A stretch of 64,000 nt of DNA, taken from contig JAXHLY010000006.1 of assembly GCA_034521715.1 (NCBI GenBank), positions 1 through 64,000 on the forward strand, read 5' to 3'. Source of the DNA: Methylohalomonas sp034521715. GTDB taxonomy: Bacteria > Pseudomonadota > Gammaproteobacteria > Methylohalomonadales > Methylohalomonadaceae. Made by a program: the position numbers and the translations under genes. The notes below the pieces were generated by a model. It was not told where the DNA came from and ran no database searches. It saw only the letters and a list, made by a program, of their open reading frames with translations. Shown piece after piece: positions 1 through 8,970 of this stretch. Numbering within the stretch: the stretch's first letter is position 1; each line of letters opens with the position of its first letter.

Positions 1-24
1 CGAGTTACACGGATTGATCAAAGA

Positions 25-642
25 TTAAAGTTTGAATACAGTCCACGAAGCCGGAATTGCCATCACTTGCGACGTCGTTACCTCCAGCAGGGAAACCGTC
101 TCCTCCAGTAACATGGCGTAACGTTCTGGCCCGAATTCCCGGAAATGCCCGGAAAGGCTGCAGGTAAATCCCAGAGACTGCCGTCCCGGCCGCCATTGAA
201 CCGCTGCCACAGTGCTTCACCCACTAATCGATAGTCGTGCAGGATAGAGCGGGCATTATGCAATTGTCGGCACAGGAAATCAGCCGCGCATCGGCTGGGA
301 CTTCCTGGAAGTGTGCGAGATAGGCCTCCTTGCGCTCGCGCCAGGGGCCTTTCTGACCGTCGAGGCCATCTGTACAGGCCCTAACCATATCGGCCACCCG
401 GTCGCCGAACCGGGCACGGATGTCATCCAGCCGGGCCTGACCGCCTAGTCCTCGACGGCATCGTGCAGCAGTGCGGCGATGGCCTGGCTCCTCGTCGCCG
501 CCGATGCTCCAGCGCGAGGAGCTGGAAACGGCCAGCAGATGGGAAATGTAAGGAATGTCGGTGCCCTTGCGGGTCTGTTCGGCGTAATCTGGCGGCGTAA
601 GTCCAATGCTCTCCTAAACCGTTTTGTCAACACGACTAACAT
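25..642 (-). pseudogene. HD-domain phosphohydrolase relic (RelA/SpoT-type HD)
   Basis: Pieces in different minus-strand frames line up in the order of an HD-domain metal phosphohydrolase. The first has the signature AALLHDAVED (about 450-490), the second RARFGDRVADMVRACTDGLD (about 340-420), then RLISCAD (about 275-300), and the last LHNARSILHDYRLVGEALWQ (about 195-260). At least three frame changes separate them and a stop follows LLHDAVED. The H-D pair of LLHD and the later D are the metal ligands typical of this fold. The gene cannot make one protein as read. Because neighbouring accessory genes are also broken, I read it as a pseudogene, though sequencing indels could contribute. Its substrate cannot be told. 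Confidence 0.6.
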
Positions 643-679
643 CCTGCCCTCGCCCTACGATTCCCTTGCAGTCTAACAA

Positions 680-1050
680 GCTTAAGATTCTAGCTAACAG
701 CCATAGACATACTATCTAGTATAGCCCTGTCAAATGGGACTTAATCCCGCTTCGATTAGATATGGCGCTTGGTTGGTACGAGTGCCGAAAAACGCAAGGA
801 TGAATCAGGGGGGACATTGCAATTACATCAGCTAAGGGTGTATGTTTCCATTAATTACCTACAATCGAATCTGTACCAAAAGTATTAAGTATCATAAGCA
901 AAATATTTAATACAAAAGCCCTGAATTCTTACTCATTTTTTTCTTCAAATACGTGGAATATTGGCGGGACATCCGGATTAGATTCATTCGTTGAGCAGTT
1001 CTCCGTCTACGTTAATAGTGTCAATAGAAGTTCCACCTTCCCCTCTTTCT
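680..1050. other. No gene seen (AT-rich intergenic stretch)
   Basis: Both strands are interrupted by frequent stops and no family is recognisable. Base composition is clearly AT-richer than the housekeeping part of the window, in keeping with the accessory island that follows. Confidence 0.5.
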
Positions 1051-1413
1051 CTAATATAAGTTCCAAAGTTGATCTACGACGCTTCCCGATCTGCATTCTC
1101 CATTAAAGAATTCTTTCATATGCTTCCAGCCTGGCTCATGGCCATACCTAAGCAAATACTCCAGGCCTAGTTTGTAAGCAGCAGCATCCATAGGCCGCAT
1201 AGGCGACAAAAAAGACTGATATTTGTCTTCTGCAATCTCTCACCACTTAAGTTCGCCGCCGTCTGACGACACCGTCACCAAATGCCCTCATACAGGTTTC
1301 TCCGTTATACGAGACAGAAAACATCCAAAAAGATATCGTAATTGACCGACCCCTATCGCGCATGCCGAATCGAGTATGCCCTCTGAACTTTTATATGGGT
1401 TGGTCTCTAGATT
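1051..1413 (-). pseudogene. Unidentified protein relic ending at the IS30 element
   Basis: One minus-strand frame can be read from the IS30 edge to a TAG at 1051-1053. It contains only two internal stops, one after ...RITEKPV and one inside KW-stop-EIAEDK. Readable stretches include EGILDSACAIGVGQLRYLFG, DKYQSFLSPMRPMDAAAYKL and LEYLLRYGHEPGWKHMKEFF. The amino-acid composition is protein-like and the frame is constant over more than 110 codons, so this is a decayed gene and not noise. I do not recognise the family. Upstream coding sequence, if any, was cut off by the insertion element. It lies downstream of the NADAR/DarT1 relics on the same strand and may have belonged to the same accessory cluster. 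Confidence 0.45.
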
Positions 1414-2457
1414 CTAACGCAACAGTTCGTTGAAAGCTTCGAATGGCGTTTGTGCATCAAGGACTTTACGCGGTCTACCATTGAGCCGGTCCTGGACCTT
1501 GCGGATTTCATACGCACTGACTTCATTGAAATCGGTACCTTTCGGAAAGTACTGACGTATGAGGCCATTGGTGTTTTCATTGGTACCACGCTCCCAGGGA
1601 CTCTGTGGATGAGCAAAATAGACTTTCATTTTCGTCTTACGGGTGAACAGGCGATGTTCCGTCATCTCCTTGCCACGGTCATAGGTCAGCGACAGCTTCA
1701 TCTGCTTCGGCACATGACGCAATTTGCGGGCAAACGCCTGGCGAACGCTGGTGGCATCCTGCGCCGGCAGCCGTACCAGCAACACGGTACGCGTGGTGCG
1801 TTCGACCAGCGTGCCCAGCGCGGACTGATGACCACGGCCCAGGATCATGTCGCCTTCCCAATGACCCGGGATTGTCCGGTCGGCGACCTCGGGCGGGCGT
1901 TCGGCGATGCTGATCATCTCGGGGATTTGCCCGCGCCGGTCAGCCCCGCGACTACGCGGCCGGCGGTGTTTGCGGTGCTGGCGCAAATGGCTCAACAGCT
2001 CGCGGCGCAGCTCACCGCGCGGCAACACATACAGATAGCTGTAAATCGTCTCGGCGCTCACCTGCAGGCTCGGTTCATGCGGATACTGTCGGCGTTGTCG
2101 ATCATGAATCTGTTGCGGCGACCACTGCCGGCGCAACAGGCGAAGACAGTGTGCCGCAGGCGGCGGCTCCACGGCCAGTCGCCGGGGCTTGCGATAGCAG
2201 CGCTTACGCGCTTTCTTTTGGGCGGTGACTGCCCGGTAATCGGAGCCCGAGCGGTTACGGGCCAGCTCCCGGCTGATGGTCGAAGGACTGCGCCCCAGGT
2301 CGCGGGCCATCGCTCGAATACCCAGACCCTGGGCATGGCGAATGCTGAGTTCCTCGCGTTCAGCCAGGTTCATGCGCTGATAACACTTTGACATGCAACA
2401 CGTCTCCTCAATAATGGCAGCATTATTACCACCGTGTTGCGCTAGGAATTAGAGACC
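1402..2457 (-). mobile_element. IS30-family insertion sequence
   Basis: The element is bounded by imperfect terminal inverted repeats. The left end reads GGTCTCTAGATTCTAACGCA; the right end, reverse-complemented, reads GGTCTCTAATTCCTAGCGCA. A single full-length IS30-type transposase fills the interior. I see no clear target-site duplication in the flanking bases. The element sits in a decayed accessory region and separates two gene relics. Since its transposase frame is intact, it is probably a later arrival than the decay around it. Confidence 0.85.
1414..2394 (-). CDS. IS30-family transposase
   Basis: The 326-residue protein is full length for IS30 transposases. The N-terminus (about residues 1-60) carries a helix-turn-helix beginning YQRMNLAEREELSIRHAQGL with RDLGRSPSTISREL, which recognises the element ends. 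The C-terminal half has the DDE catalytic core: GHWEGDMILG (first D), SLTYDRGKEM (second D) and SPWERGTNENTNGLIRQYFP, where the glutamate precedes the conserved NGLIRQYFPKGTDF block. It catalyses copy-out or circle-type transposition. The frame is uninterrupted, so it could be active. The long antisense frame across it is a compositional shadow. Confidence 0.93.
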   Translation of the reverse strand: MSKCYQRMNLAEREELSIRHAQGLGIRAMARDLGRSPSTISRELARNRSGSDYRAVTAQKKARKRCYRKPRRLAVEPPPAAHCLRLLRRQWSPQQIHDRQRRQYPHEPSLQVSAETIYSYLYVLPRGELRRELLSHLRQHRKHRRPRSRGADRRGQIPEMISIAERPPEVADRTIPGHWEGDMILGRGHQSALGTLVERTTRTVLLVRLPAQDATSVRQAFARKLRHVPKQMKLSLTYDRGKEMTEHRLFTRKTKMKVYFAHPQSPWERGTNENTNGLIRQYFPKGTDFNEVSAYEIRKVQDRLNGRPRKVLDAQTPFEAFNELLR

Positions 2458-2551
2458 GCCTGGTTATTAATAATATGTGATTAAAAGAACATCATAGAGC
2501 AATGCTTCAAGGATAATAGACGGACTGTTTTTCATTAATTCTCGTATGCAT

Positions 2552-3226
2552 TTATTTATAATCGAATTGTTTTATCACTGCCAAAGAAGGAATCTTGGAC
2601 TCAAGAAGCATCGCCAGTATATCCCTCTTTTTGACATTGCGATGAAGAGCGCTGCCGAAGATGCTTGAACAGTTTATAGATTTTTCAGGATTTAACTCAA
2701 TATCCGTGAATGCATTATATTTATACAGTTCATTAGAGAGTTCATCGTTATTACATAATGCATTCAAATACAACCAGTCATAAAATGCGGTTTTTGGTTC
2801 ATAAAGGCCATTCTTCATTATAAAACTTAAATTTAATCAATCGCCCGTACTTTTGCAAAGCCTTTTGTCCTTCTTTGCCTCTATTGATTCTTTATCCAGT
2901 AAGTCTGTATAAGGCCGCCCGCCCTCAAATACCCTGCTAGATCGGAAGTGCTGATTCAACACTAAACTTTTTTTTGTATTTTTTCGTTACAACCAGCAAG
3001 TTAAACGAACTCAGCGCAACTCCTATTTCCTGATCGAGATTTACTCGGAAATCTCAAAGAATTGTTTCAACCTCTGGTATTTTCTTGGCATTCTCATGTA
3101 ACGATGCAACAGAATCGCTCGCTTTTGTTTTATCGACATGCCCGGATGCCAATCAAAATCAACATAACGAGTAGTAACAAATGCTTCACCTAATTCTTTT
3201 GGTATATATATAGGTCTTGTCGCCAT
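2552..3226 (-). pseudogene. NADAR-type antitoxin relic (partner of DarT1)
   Basis: Three frames join into one protein. The start (ATG at 3226) reads MATRPIYIPKELGEAFVTTR followed by YVDFDWHPGMS and ends at a stop after FEISE (3041). The middle frame (about 2840-2965) reads SRVFEGGRPYTDLLDKESIE and runs to LIKFKFYNEEWPL in a third register. The C-terminal piece reads EPKTAFYDWLYLNAL and FTDIELNPEKSINC and ends at 2552. This matches the pattern I know for DarT1-associated NADAR antitoxins, which remove ADP-ribose from DNA guanine. It starts 72 bp after the DarT relic, as expected for a toxin-antitoxin operon. Several lesions make it non-functional. The family name rests on remembered motifs, not a search. 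Confidence 0.6.
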
Positions 3227-3297
3227 AAGAATCTTATTGCCAGTGTTGATAATCAAGCCTAGGATTAAATGGCTCCATATGGCAAACAGGATGAACA

Positions 3298-3850
3298 TCA
3301 GGATGGGATTTGACGTAGTGTAGCTTCCAATTGTTTGCTATTGACTACTATTCCTTGTATGAACTCAGGTTCAATAGAGCCAAGACACCAAAAATTTCAG
3401 CTTGAGGGTTAGTAGAGGATGACGGTCTCAGAAGCTTCATATCTGCACGCGAAGGCTTCCCTTCAATTTCGGCAGACGTAGCATTAAAGGCATCCACACC
3501 TTTACGATTTTCTACTGGGTACACAAGTGACATTGTTACTTGCTGCATTTTCAATGCAAAACGCGCAATCCTTTATCCATAGTATATCCGGCTTAACACC
3601 TGGTACTACCGCCCAAACTTCGCCTGCATCTTGTCTACGCAATGAGATAAAACATTTTATAATGGGGATGTGTATATGGAAACATGCAACATGACATCAA
3701 TGCCATATCATAACGATATGAATCATTATATTGTGGCTGTACAGTATGCGTTTCTAAGACACTACGCGGCAAAATTCCATTTGCTGAGGATGTGCGGTAT
3801 ATTACGTAAGCGCGTAAAAGTGCCATAACGTCTTTATATCGCGATTCCTC
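3298..3850 (-). pseudogene. DarT-family DNA ADP-ribosyltransferase relic (toxin)
   Basis: Four consecutive frame segments read as one DarT (DUF4433) protein. The segments are: NGILPRSVLE then YNDSYRYD (about 3690-3780); RRQDAGEVWAVVPGVKPDIL then CAFCIENAASNNVT (about 3540-3650); RKGVDAF, GKPSRADMKLL and NPQAEIFG (about 3400-3500); and GSIEPEFIQGIVVNSKQLEA to a TGA at 3298. The QAE motif corresponds to the catalytic glutamate region of DarT enzymes, which ADP-ribosylate single-stranded DNA from NAD+. The pairing with a NADAR-like relic downstream points to the DarT1 (guanosine) branch. The N-terminus is not clearly readable. At least three frame breaks make it a pseudogene. Confidence 0.65.
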
Positions 3851-4664
<814 letters not shown>

Positions 4665-4683
4665 GAATGACTGCTCTATTGAT

Positions 4684-4829
4684 TCAACGCCGCTGCGCGG
4701 CGTGTACAACGGTTCTGACTCGGCTACTTCCCTGTAGCCTCGCCCCTGCGGGGCGCACTGCGTGCGTCCAAATCGTCTGTCCTGACGATTTGTCGAGACG
4801 CGCCGTCGACCGCTCCGGCACACCTCCGG
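4684..4829 (-). pseudogene. Damaged tRNA-Ser(CGA) copy interrupted by a 78-bp element
   Basis: Relative to the intact neighbour, the reverse complement retains the end of the acceptor and the D-arm (GCCGGAGCGGTCGACGGCG), the anticodon 5' strand up to TCTCGA, and then, after a 78-bp insert, AACCGTTGTACACGCCGC, which is the other anticodon strand and the variable arm. The T-arm and 3' acceptor strand are missing. The insert falls exactly inside the anticodon loop, after the CGA anticodon. Without a T-arm it cannot be a working tRNA. Confidence 0.7.
4715..4792 (-). repeat. 78-bp tRNA-associated structured element, copy 1
   Basis: In the plus strand the element begins CTGACTCGGCTACTTCCCTG and ends CCTGACGATTTG just before TCGA. 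It contains several self-complementary segments: GGCTAC/GTAGCC, GCCCC/GGGGC, GCACTGCGTGC, and CAAATCGTC/GACGATTTG. Two further copies, 78 and 76 bp, occur at 42143-42220 and 42328-42403, also within tRNA sequence and also immediately 5' of TCGA on the plus strand. Function is unknown. Confidence 0.8.
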
Positions 4830-5212
4830 TATTCGTATCTCGTCGCTCGCTGAAACGTATCTCGCGATTCAATTCCAGTGCTCTGATATAGCGCTGGTAA
4901 ATTCTGGAAAATCCCGCACGAGACAGAGAGTTGTATAAATAGTCATCCGGTCCCGCCTTTCTGCATGCCAGGACAGGCTCCAGCCGAAATCCAGATAAAG
5001 CAGAGAGTTACTGGATGCTGGTTTTCACCAGCATGACGGCAAGTGATTGAGGTGAACCTGACCATCCGGGCAAGCCTTTCTGCCAGTACGAATAGTATAT
5101 CGCTTCGCCTGCCCCTTAGCCGCATGGGGGCGTGTAGCTTACGGGCCCGTTTCGGGCGTCGCAAGTGCGGATTGATGACCGGGCGGGCGGGTTAATCTGT
5201 AAAATAGGCCGG
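4830..5212. other. Intergenic region with a hairpin repeat
   Basis: No gene is visible. Around 5010-5042 the text TGGATGCTGGTTTTCACCAGCATGACGG forms a hairpin resembling the dispersed inverted repeats often found between genes in environmental gammaproteobacteria. The preceding bases (CTGCATGCCAGGACAGGCTC at about 4961-4980) look like part of the same repeat type. Confidence 0.4.
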
Positions 5213-6616
5213 ATGTGCCAAATCCCGCGTGTGATGCTGACCTTTCCCCTGCTGCTGTTGTTTCTGACAGGCTGCGCCGAGCATCGCAGCCACCTGGAAC
5301 AGGTGCAGGAGGATGGCGTATTGCATGTACTCACCCGTGAACAGCCCGACGACCTATTATATCGGTGCCGACGGCCCGGCCGGGGTGGAATACGAACTCG
5401 CGGCCGGGTTTGCCGATTACCTCGGGGTGAAACTGGAGATCGTCCTGCCGCTGCAGGATGGCGACATTGTACCCATGGTCAGTCACGGCCGCGCCGACCT
5501 GGCCGCGGCAGGCCTGGTCGTCACTGACCGCGCGCCGCCGCGAGGTACGCTTCAGCGTCCCCTATCTGCAGGTCCGCCAGCAACTGGTTTACCGGCACGG
5601 TAGCGACAGGCCGGAGGATATGCAGTCGCTCAATGGCAGTCTCGGTGTCGTCGCTGACAGCAGTCACGAGGAGCTGTTGAGCGAACTGGCCGGGCAGCAT
5701 GCCGGTCTTGAATGGACCGCCTATCCGCACAAGACGCAGCACGAACTGCTGGAAATGATCAGCGCCGGAGAACTGGACTACGCCGTTGTGAATTCGAACG
5801 AGTTCAACCACGCCCGGCGTTATTACCCCGATACCGCCGTCGCTTTCGATCCCACCGATGAACTGGATGTTGCCTGGGCATTCAGCAGACAGACTGACAG
5901 GTCGCTATACCTGGCCGCGAACCAGTATCCTCGGCAAATTGCAGCGCGATGGTGACCTGGAACGGCTGCTCGGACGCTACTATGCCCATGTCCGTCAATA
6001 CAACTATGTCGATGCGCAGACTTTCCTGACCCGCATTGCCGAACGCCTGCCGGAATACCGGCCGTATTTCAGGGCCGCGGCCGATGAACAGGGTTTTGAC
6101 TGGCGCCTGCTGGCGGCAGTCAGTTACCAGGAATCGCACTGGGATCCGCAGGCACTGTCACCGACCGGCGTCAGGGGTATGATGATGCTGACCCAGGATA
6201 CCGCGGCGCGGGTCGGGATCGACGATCGCACTGACCCGGTACAGAGCATTCACGGCGGGGCCCGCTATCTGCGCGAGGTGGTCGACAAGATACCCGAACG
6301 GATCCCCTGGCCGGACCGGCTGTGGTTCGCGCTGGCAGCTTACAATATCGGTTACGGCCACCTGGAGGACGCCCGCATTCTGACCGAGGGCCAGGGCGGT
6401 GATCCGGACAGCTGGGAGGATGTCCGCGAGCGCCTGCCATTGCTGAGTCAGCGGCAATGGTATGAACAGACCCGGCTCGGTTACGCCCGTGGCTATGAAC
6501 CGGTCAGTTTCGTCCGCAACGTGCGCCGCTATTACGAGGTGCTAGTGTGGCTGGACGAACAGCGCAATATGGCCCGGCCGGCCATGCCGCCGCAGATAGT
6601 TTCACCGGTACTGTAG
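5213..6616 (+). CDS. mltF: Membrane-bound lytic murein transglycosylase F (frameshifted)
   Basis: The protein cleaves the beta-1,4 bond between MurNAc and GlcNAc in peptidoglycan at the periplasmic face of the outer membrane. It begins with a signal peptide and lipobox (LLLFLTGC; ATG at 5213 or 5234). A solute-binding-like regulatory domain follows (AGVEYELAAGFADYLGVKLE, then LDYAVVNSNEFNHARRYYPD). The C-terminal SLT domain has the catalytic glutamate in VSYQESHWDPQALSPTGVRG and the downstream ALAAYNIGYGHL motif. Order and length match MltF. The reading frame changes near 5340, 5530 and 5920. All domains are present in order, so I treat these as probable sequencing indels. The srkA start follows 4 bp after the stop. 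Confidence 0.88.
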
Positions 6617-6620
6617 TCTC

Positions 6621-7625
6621 ATGTCCGACACGACACCGCATGCCGCCCATCCTTACGAATCCCTGCAGCCCGACGTCATACTCAACGCGATCGAGACGCT
6701 GGGCTATCAGTGTGACGGCCGCCTGCAGGCCCTGAACAGCTACGAAAACCGGGTATTCCAGGTCGGCCTGGAAGAAGGCGGCATGCTGGTGGCGAAGTTT
6801 TACCGGCCGGGCCGCTGGTCGGATGCCGCCATTCGCGAGGAACATGCCTTCACCCGCGAACTCGAGGAACAGGAGTTACCGGTCCTGGCCCCCATTGCCG
6901 ATAGCGGCGGCGAGAGCCTGCACGAATTCCAGGGGTTCCGGTTCGCGGTTTACCAGAACCAGGGCGGCCGGGCGCCGGAACTGGACCGGCCGGAGGACCT
7001 GACCCGGCTCGGCCGCAGCATCGCCCGCCTGCACAACATCGGCGCCCTGCGTGACTTTGCCCACCGGCCACGACTCGATATTCACAGCCATGGCTACCAG
7101 GCACGCGACACGCTGCTGGCGAGCGGCCTGCTGCCGGACGATATTCGCGACGCCTATGCGGCCATCGCCGATCATTTGCTGACGGGAATCGAGCACTGTT
7201 ACGAACGCGCCGGCAATGTCCGGCAATTGCGCCTGCATGGCGACTGCCATCCCGGCAACATCCTCCTGCGCGACGGCATATTCTGGCTGCTGGATTTTGA
7301 TGACTGCTGCAGCGGTCCGGCCATTCAGGACCTGTGGCTGTTCCTGTCGGGCGATCGCGAATACATGACCGCACGGTTGCATGACCTGCTCAAGGGTTAT
7401 ACCGAATTCCGCGAATTCGACCCGCGCGAGCTGCATCTGGCCGAGGCGCTGCGCGGTCTGCGCATGCTGAATCACGCCGCCTGGCTGGCGCGGCGCTGGG
7501 ACGATCCGGCCTTCCCGCAGGCGTTTCCGTATTTCAACAGCCGGCGTTACTGGGAAGACACCATACTCGGTCTGCGCGAACAGGCGGGCCAGATGGATGA
7601 ACCGGCACTGGAGTGGCTGCCCTAG
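6621..7625 (+). CDS. srkA: Stress response kinase A (YihE family)
   Basis: This is an intact 334-residue aminoglycoside-phosphotransferase-fold Ser/Thr kinase. Family members counter stress-induced, MazEF-mediated death in enterobacteria. Visible signatures are NSYENRVFQVGLEEGG near residue 42, the nucleotide lysine in VAKFYRPGRW, the catalytic loop RLHGDCHPGNILLRDG (about residues 195-212), and the Mg-binding LLDFDDCCSGPAIQDLW. The length equals that of typical SrkA. It sits 4 bp behind mltF and just ahead of a DUF3301 gene, so the three are probably cotranscribed. Confidence 0.92.
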   Translation: MSDTTPHAAHPYESLQPDVILNAIETLGYQCDGRLQALNSYENRVFQVGLEEGGMLVAKFYRPGRWSDAAIREEHAFTRELEEQELPVLAPIADSGGESLHEFQGFRFAVYQNQGGRAPELDRPEDLTRLGRSIARLHNIGALRDFAHRPRLDIHSHGYQARDTLLASGLLPDDIRDAYAAIADHLLTGIEHCYERAGNVRQLRLHGDCHPGNILLRDGIFWLLDFDDCCSGPAIQDLWLFLSGDREYMTARLHDLLKGYTEFREFDPRELHLAEALRGLRMLNHAAWLARRWDDPAFPQAFPYFNSRRYWEDTILGLREQAGQMDEPALEWLP

Positions 7626-7635
7626 CCCCGGATCG

Positions 7636-7993
7636 ATGCTCACGGAACAGCAACTGATCCTGTTCGGTTTGATCCTGGGCCTGCTTATCTGGGTCTGGGC
7701 AATCAGCCTGCGTGCCGCGCGAGCATGCCCTGACCAGCTGCCGCAAAATCTGCAGCGAATTCGACATGCAGCTGCTCGATCACACCGTGGCCCTGAACAG
7801 TCTATGGCCGGCCCGCGATGAGCGCGGCCGGTTGTGCCTGCAGCGGTGTTACGTATTCGAGTTCAGTCCCGACGGCCACAGCCGTTATACTGGCCGCCTG
7901 TTCATGCTCGGGCCGCGGCCACTGCACGGCCAGCTGGATCTGCCGGACGGTACCTCGCTGGTGTCGCCGACGGGAAGGCGGCTGGACGGATGA
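7636..7993 (+). CDS. DUF3301 family membrane-anchored protein (frameshifted)
   Basis: The N-terminus MLTEQQLILFGLILGLLIWV is a single membrane anchor. After a frame change near 7715 it continues as CRKICSEFDMQLLDHTVALN and then RLCLQRCYVFEFSPDGHSRY, a pattern characteristic of the DUF3301 family in gammaproteobacteria. The combined length of about 118 residues fits. Function is unknown. It follows srkA by 10 bp, probably in one transcript. Confidence 0.75.
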
Positions 7994-8029
7994 TCAGGGG
8001 GAAGCCGAAAATCGCGGAGACACAGTCCG

Positions 8030-8135
8030 CTCCCACAGACACGGCGCCTGACCAGGCCATTTGTGGGAGCCGATTCCAATCGGCGATAGTGTTGGCACTG
8101 GCTTCGCGGACTGGAGTCCGCTCCCACAGGCAAGA
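8030..8135. repeat. REP-like palindromic repeats
   Basis: Three related pieces occur in the gap between the DUF3301 gene and yajQ: ACAGTCCGCTCCCACAG, TTGTGGGAGCCGATTCCAAT followed by CGGCG, and GGAGTCCGCTCCCACAGG. The first and third are inverted relative to the middle one, as in bacterial interspersed extragenic palindromes of the GTGGGAGC type. No gene is present. Confidence 0.65.
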
Positions 8136-8225
8136 AATGCTGCAGCCAATTGTATCGACGACACAATCAATTGATACTGCATAAAAATACCGAATCACTA
8201 CCCGGATATTTGAGAAGCCACGATC

Positions 8226-8708
8226 ATGCCATCATTCGATATCGTCTCCGAGGTTGACCTGCACGAACTCGGCAACGCCGTCGATCAGGCCAATCGCGAG
8301 GTCGCCAACCGCTTCGACTTCAAGGGCAGCAACGCGCATGTCGAACAGAACCAGTATGAGCTGACGCTGATCGCGCCATCCGAATACCAGGTCAGGCAAA
8401 TGGCCGATATCCTCGACACCAAATTATCCAAACGCGGCATTGACGTCGGCAGCCTGGAGCGCGGGAAAATCAGCGAAAGCCATAACGAGGCACGCCAGGT
8501 CGTGACGGTCCGCCACGGCATCGAACAGGAATACGGCAAAAAACTGGTCAAGCAGATCAAGGGCAGCGGCCTGAAGGTACAGGCCAGTATCCAGGGCGAC
8601 CAGGTGCGGGTAACCGGCAAAAAACGCGATGACCTGCAACAGGTCATCGCCATGCTGCGCGAGGGCAAACAGGAGCTGCCGCTGCAGTTCAGCAACTTTC
8701 GCGACTGA
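8226..8708 (+). CDS. yajQ: YajQ-family nucleotide-binding protein
   Basis: The intact 160-residue protein starts MPSFDIVSEVDLHELGNAVD and ends LQFSNFRD, matching the family end to end. The core contains SNRFDFKG-like ANRFDFKGS and the repeat LKVQASIQGDQVRVTGKKRD near the C-terminus. It consists of two ferredoxin-like domains. Members bind nucleotides, and some bind cyclic-di-GMP and act as effectors with transcription factors; which applies here cannot be told. It is followed 2 bp later by the CPXCG gene. Confidence 0.95.
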   Translation: MPSFDIVSEVDLHELGNAVDQANREVANRFDFKGSNAHVEQNQYELTLIAPSEYQVRQMADILDTKLSKRGIDVGSLERGKISESHNEARQVVTVRHGIEQEYGKKLVKQIKGSGLKVQASIQGDQVRVTGKKRDDLQQVIAMLREGKQELPLQFSNFRD

Positions 8709-8710
8709 TT

Positions 8711-8899
8711 ATGGCAACGCTGCATGAACAGCGTATCGACTGCCCCTGTTGCGGTGAGCCGATCACCATCCTGATGGATCTATCGGCCGGCGAGCAGTCG
8801 CTCATCGAAGACTGCCAGGTCTGCTGCCAGCCCATGGCGCTGCGCTACGGTATCGATGAGACGGGCAAAAGCTGGATCCAGGTCGAGCAGGCGCAGTAG
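8711..8899 (+). CDS. CPXCG-motif cysteine-rich protein
   Basis: The protein has 62 residues and two cysteine pairs, CPCCGEPITIL near residue 11 and CQVCCQPM near residue 36, which form a probable zinc ribbon. The family is common next to yajQ-like and other small housekeeping genes and has no assigned function. Its ATG lies 2 bp after the yajQ stop, so the two are cotranscribed. Confidence 0.88.
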   Translation: MATLHEQRIDCPCCGEPITILMDLSAGEQSLIEDCQVCCQPMALRYGIDETGKSWIQVEQAQ

Positions 8900-8904
8900 G
8901 AGCC

Positions 8905-8970
8905 CGGTTTACCCGGGCGAATGCCGGTTATACTTCGTGCAGTCAATTCGCGCAGCAAGCTGCGCTCCTA
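8905..8970. repeat. REP-like hairpin at the 3' end of the coiled-coil gene
   Basis: The sequence contains GCGCAGCAAGCTGCGCTCCTAC and the hairpin CCCGGTTTACCCGGG. On the minus strand the coding frame of the neighbouring protein runs through this repeat, adding about 18 residues (AQLAARIDCTKYNRHSPG) before the stop. This suggests that the repeat replaced the original stop codon. Confidence 0.55.

Noticed and set aside
1450..2391. Long plus-strand ORF (313 codons) across the IS30 transposase
   Set aside because: It is antisense to a transposase with intact DDE motifs; its translation has no domain signature and reflects GC-rich codon structure.
4715..4792. Integron attC site
   Set aside because: Hairpins are present, but the core-site consensus (GTTRRRY / RYYYAAC) is missing, there is no cassette or integrase, and the context is tRNA loops.
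4715..4792. Group I intron in the tRNA-Ser anticodon loop
   Set aside because: At 78 bp it is far too short for a group I catalytic core, and sister copies sit in a T-loop instead of an anticodon loop.
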